Origin: Planctomycetaceae bacterium
Lineage (GTDB): Bacteria > Planctomycetota > Planctomycetia > Isosphaerales > Isosphaeraceae
Direction: 5' to 3'
DNA: 7,118 nucleotides
NCBI GenBank assembly: GCA_019232645.1
Contig: JAFANO010000056.1
Location: forward strand, 1-7,118
Numbering within the stretch: position 1 is the first letter of the stretch; each line of letters begins with the position of its first letter. Of this stretch, positions 6,565 through 7,118 are shown in pieces. The notes below the pieces were generated by a model, which was not told the DNA's origin, did no database searches, and saw only the letters and a program-made list of their open reading frames with translations. The position numbers and the translations under genes are program-made.

Positions 6565-6697
6565 GATGCGTGAGACGCGCCGATCGCCGGGCTTCGACGG
6601 CGACAAGTGGCACGTCCGGGGCCGCCGCCAGCGTCGTCTTGACGAAGGCCGGGTGGGCGTGCTCCAGCAGGTAACCGGACAGTCTGCCCGTGAGATC
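6515..6697 (-). pseudogene. Possible gene remnant with coding-like codon use, no start codon
   Basis: Minus-strand frame between a stop at 6700-6698 and a stop at 6517-6515. The part at about 6697-6590 reads as protein-like text, including LSGYLLEHAHPAFVKTTL (from about 6682) and then AAAPDVPLVAVEA, and almost every codon from 6682 to about 6608 ends in G or C, as in the real genes here. There is no ATG or ribosome binding site, and the remainder overlaps the 3' end of the ABC ATPase gene antisense, so that part is probably not coding. The inverted-repeat element begins immediately upstream (6699), so this may be the tail of a gene truncated by that insertion. The family is not recognised. 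It could be chance, since the stretch is short. Confidence 0.3.
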
Positions 6698-6716
6698 CTA
6701 ATAATCAACGGCTCAA

Positions 6717-6737
6717 CACCGGGCTAAAAACCCGGTG
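6717..6737. terminator. Hairpin downstream of the ABC ATPase gene, inside the left terminal repeat
   Basis: CACCGGG (6717-6723) pairs with CCCGGTG (6731-6737) around the loop CTAAAAA. The left stem belongs to the terminal inverted repeat; the right stem lies just inside it. It could end transcripts from the ABC gene, but no U-run follows (AATCTTGACC comes next), so the terminator call is weak. It may instead be a structural part of the element. Confidence 0.35.
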
Positions 6738-6883
6738 AATCTTGACCTTTCGCCAGAGGCTTACTCGCAAAGGTTTGGGTTGCTCCGCCTCTTGCAACCA
6801 CTGGAGAGCAAGCCTTCGATAGCATCTCCACTTTTCGCTTGTTCATAAACGGATTCCTGGGATTTCGCGCGCTCGGTCTGCTG

Positions 6884-6918
6884 ATTGGAAATCGGAAATC
6901 TCAAATTTGAGATCCGGA
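6884..6918. repeat. Heptamer run with 16-bp palindrome
   Basis: Five consecutive 7-bp words, attggaa, atcggaa, atctcaa, atttgag, atccgga, of the same type as those between zwf and opcA, nearly 6 kb away. The centre ATCTCAAATTTGAGAT (6898-6913) is a perfect 16-bp palindrome. It lies inside the inverted-repeat element and is non-coding. Confidence 0.7.
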
Positions 6919-6976
6919 CAGAGGGCAAAAAAGATCTGGGATGCGTCTTAGCCCGGTGTTGATCCGTTGTTTATTA

Positions 6977-7118
6977 ATTCTACTGTAACGGATAGCGCAA
7001 GTACTTTAGAGCAGATGGTTTAAGGATCGGGCCATACCCTGAGATCAGCGGAGCGAGGACATGTAGCTGGTTCCAAGCATGCGTGGAAGCCCGGAAAACA
7101 AGGGGCCCACTAATTACT
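6977..7118. other. Non-coding right end, no gene recognised
   Basis: 142 bp of mixed composition with stops in most frames. One minus-strand frame is open from the window edge to a stop at 6982-6980 (45 codons), which is not unusual for chance and has no coding-like codon bias. A near-perfect palindrome, TTCCAAGCATGCGTGGAA (7071-7088; one mismatched pair around GCATGC), is the only visible structure. Confidence 0.4.

Larger units (their letters stand above)
6699..6976. mobile_element. 278-bp inverted-repeat element, MITE-like
   Basis: The left end 6699-6727 (TAATAATCAACGG then CTCAACACCGGGCTAA) and the reverse complement of 6948-6976 (TAATAAACAACGG then ATCAACACCGGGCTAA) match at 27 of 29 positions, including 22 of 23 over the inner part. 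The interior (about 220 bp) has no convincing gene: the longest frame is a 40-codon minus-strand ORF (6846-6724) without a clear family. Short length, long terminal repeats and no transposase are the marks of a MITE or decayed IS. Both ends begin with TA, compatible with TA-targeting IS630/Tc1-mariner-type transposition, but TA is self-complementary so this could be part of the repeat. It lies 134 bp after the ABC ATPase gene in DNA of clearly lower GC than the genes. Confidence 0.6.

Noticed and set aside
6724..6846. 40-codon minus-strand ORF inside the inverted-repeat element
   Set aside because: Too short, only a weak AGGA upstream, no recognisable family, mixed codon use, and its stop falls in the terminal repeat hairpin.
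6699..6976. Integron attC site as an explanation of the inverted repeat
   Set aside because: The arms lack the GTTRRRY core at the expected place, the spacing is longer than usual attC sites, and no integrase or cassette array is present.
6983..7117. Partial gene entering from the right edge on the minus strand
   Set aside because: A 45-codon open stretch is expected by chance among six frames in DNA of this composition, and it lacks the strong third-position GC bias of the real genes.

Overview
The window looks like chromosomal DNA from a GC-rich member of the Planctomycetota, most likely the Isosphaeraceae lineage. This is an inference from high GC with strongly GC-biased third codon positions, a zwf-opcA pair, a Uma2-family gene, a DUF2752 gene, and loose gene packing with repeat-filled intergenic DNA. 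No rRNA or other taxonomic marker is present, so the lineage call is soft.

Left part, minus strand (1-2810): a complete glucose-6-phosphate dehydrogenase gene (zwf, 1148-2701) is followed downstream by the N-terminal 218 codons of an OpcA-type G6PDH assembly/effector protein, cut by the window edge. Together they serve the entry step of the oxidative pentose phosphate pathway and supply NADPH. Between them lie 492 bp of unusual DNA. Two tracts there are built from 7-bp words (consensus about ATYTSGR) interrupted by an AT-rich 12-bp core, and they flank a 14-bp perfect inverted repeat. A candidate zwf promoter overlaps an 8-bp inverted repeat around 2770-2810.

Middle (3015-4831): two small plus-strand genes for membrane proteins of unknown function (52 and 99 aa) converge on a minus-strand DUF2752 membrane protein gene. 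Behind that lies a minus-strand Uma2-family (PD-(D/E)XK nuclease fold) gene with its own good promoter and ribosome binding site.

Right part (5017-7118): a plus-strand gene encodes a tandem-domain sugar ABC importer ATPase of the RbsA/MglA/XylG type. No permease or sugar-binding protein gene follows within the window. Instead the last 550 bp drop to roughly half GC and hold a short minus-strand stretch with coding-like codon use but no start. Next comes a 278-bp element bounded by 29-bp inverted repeats (27/29 matching) that resembles a MITE or decayed IS. Inside that element is another short run of the same 7-bp words seen between zwf and opcA.

The genes themselves belong to known families. 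The features most worth a second look are the heptamer-periodic repeats at two separate loci and the inverted-repeat element downstream of the orphan ABC ATPase.
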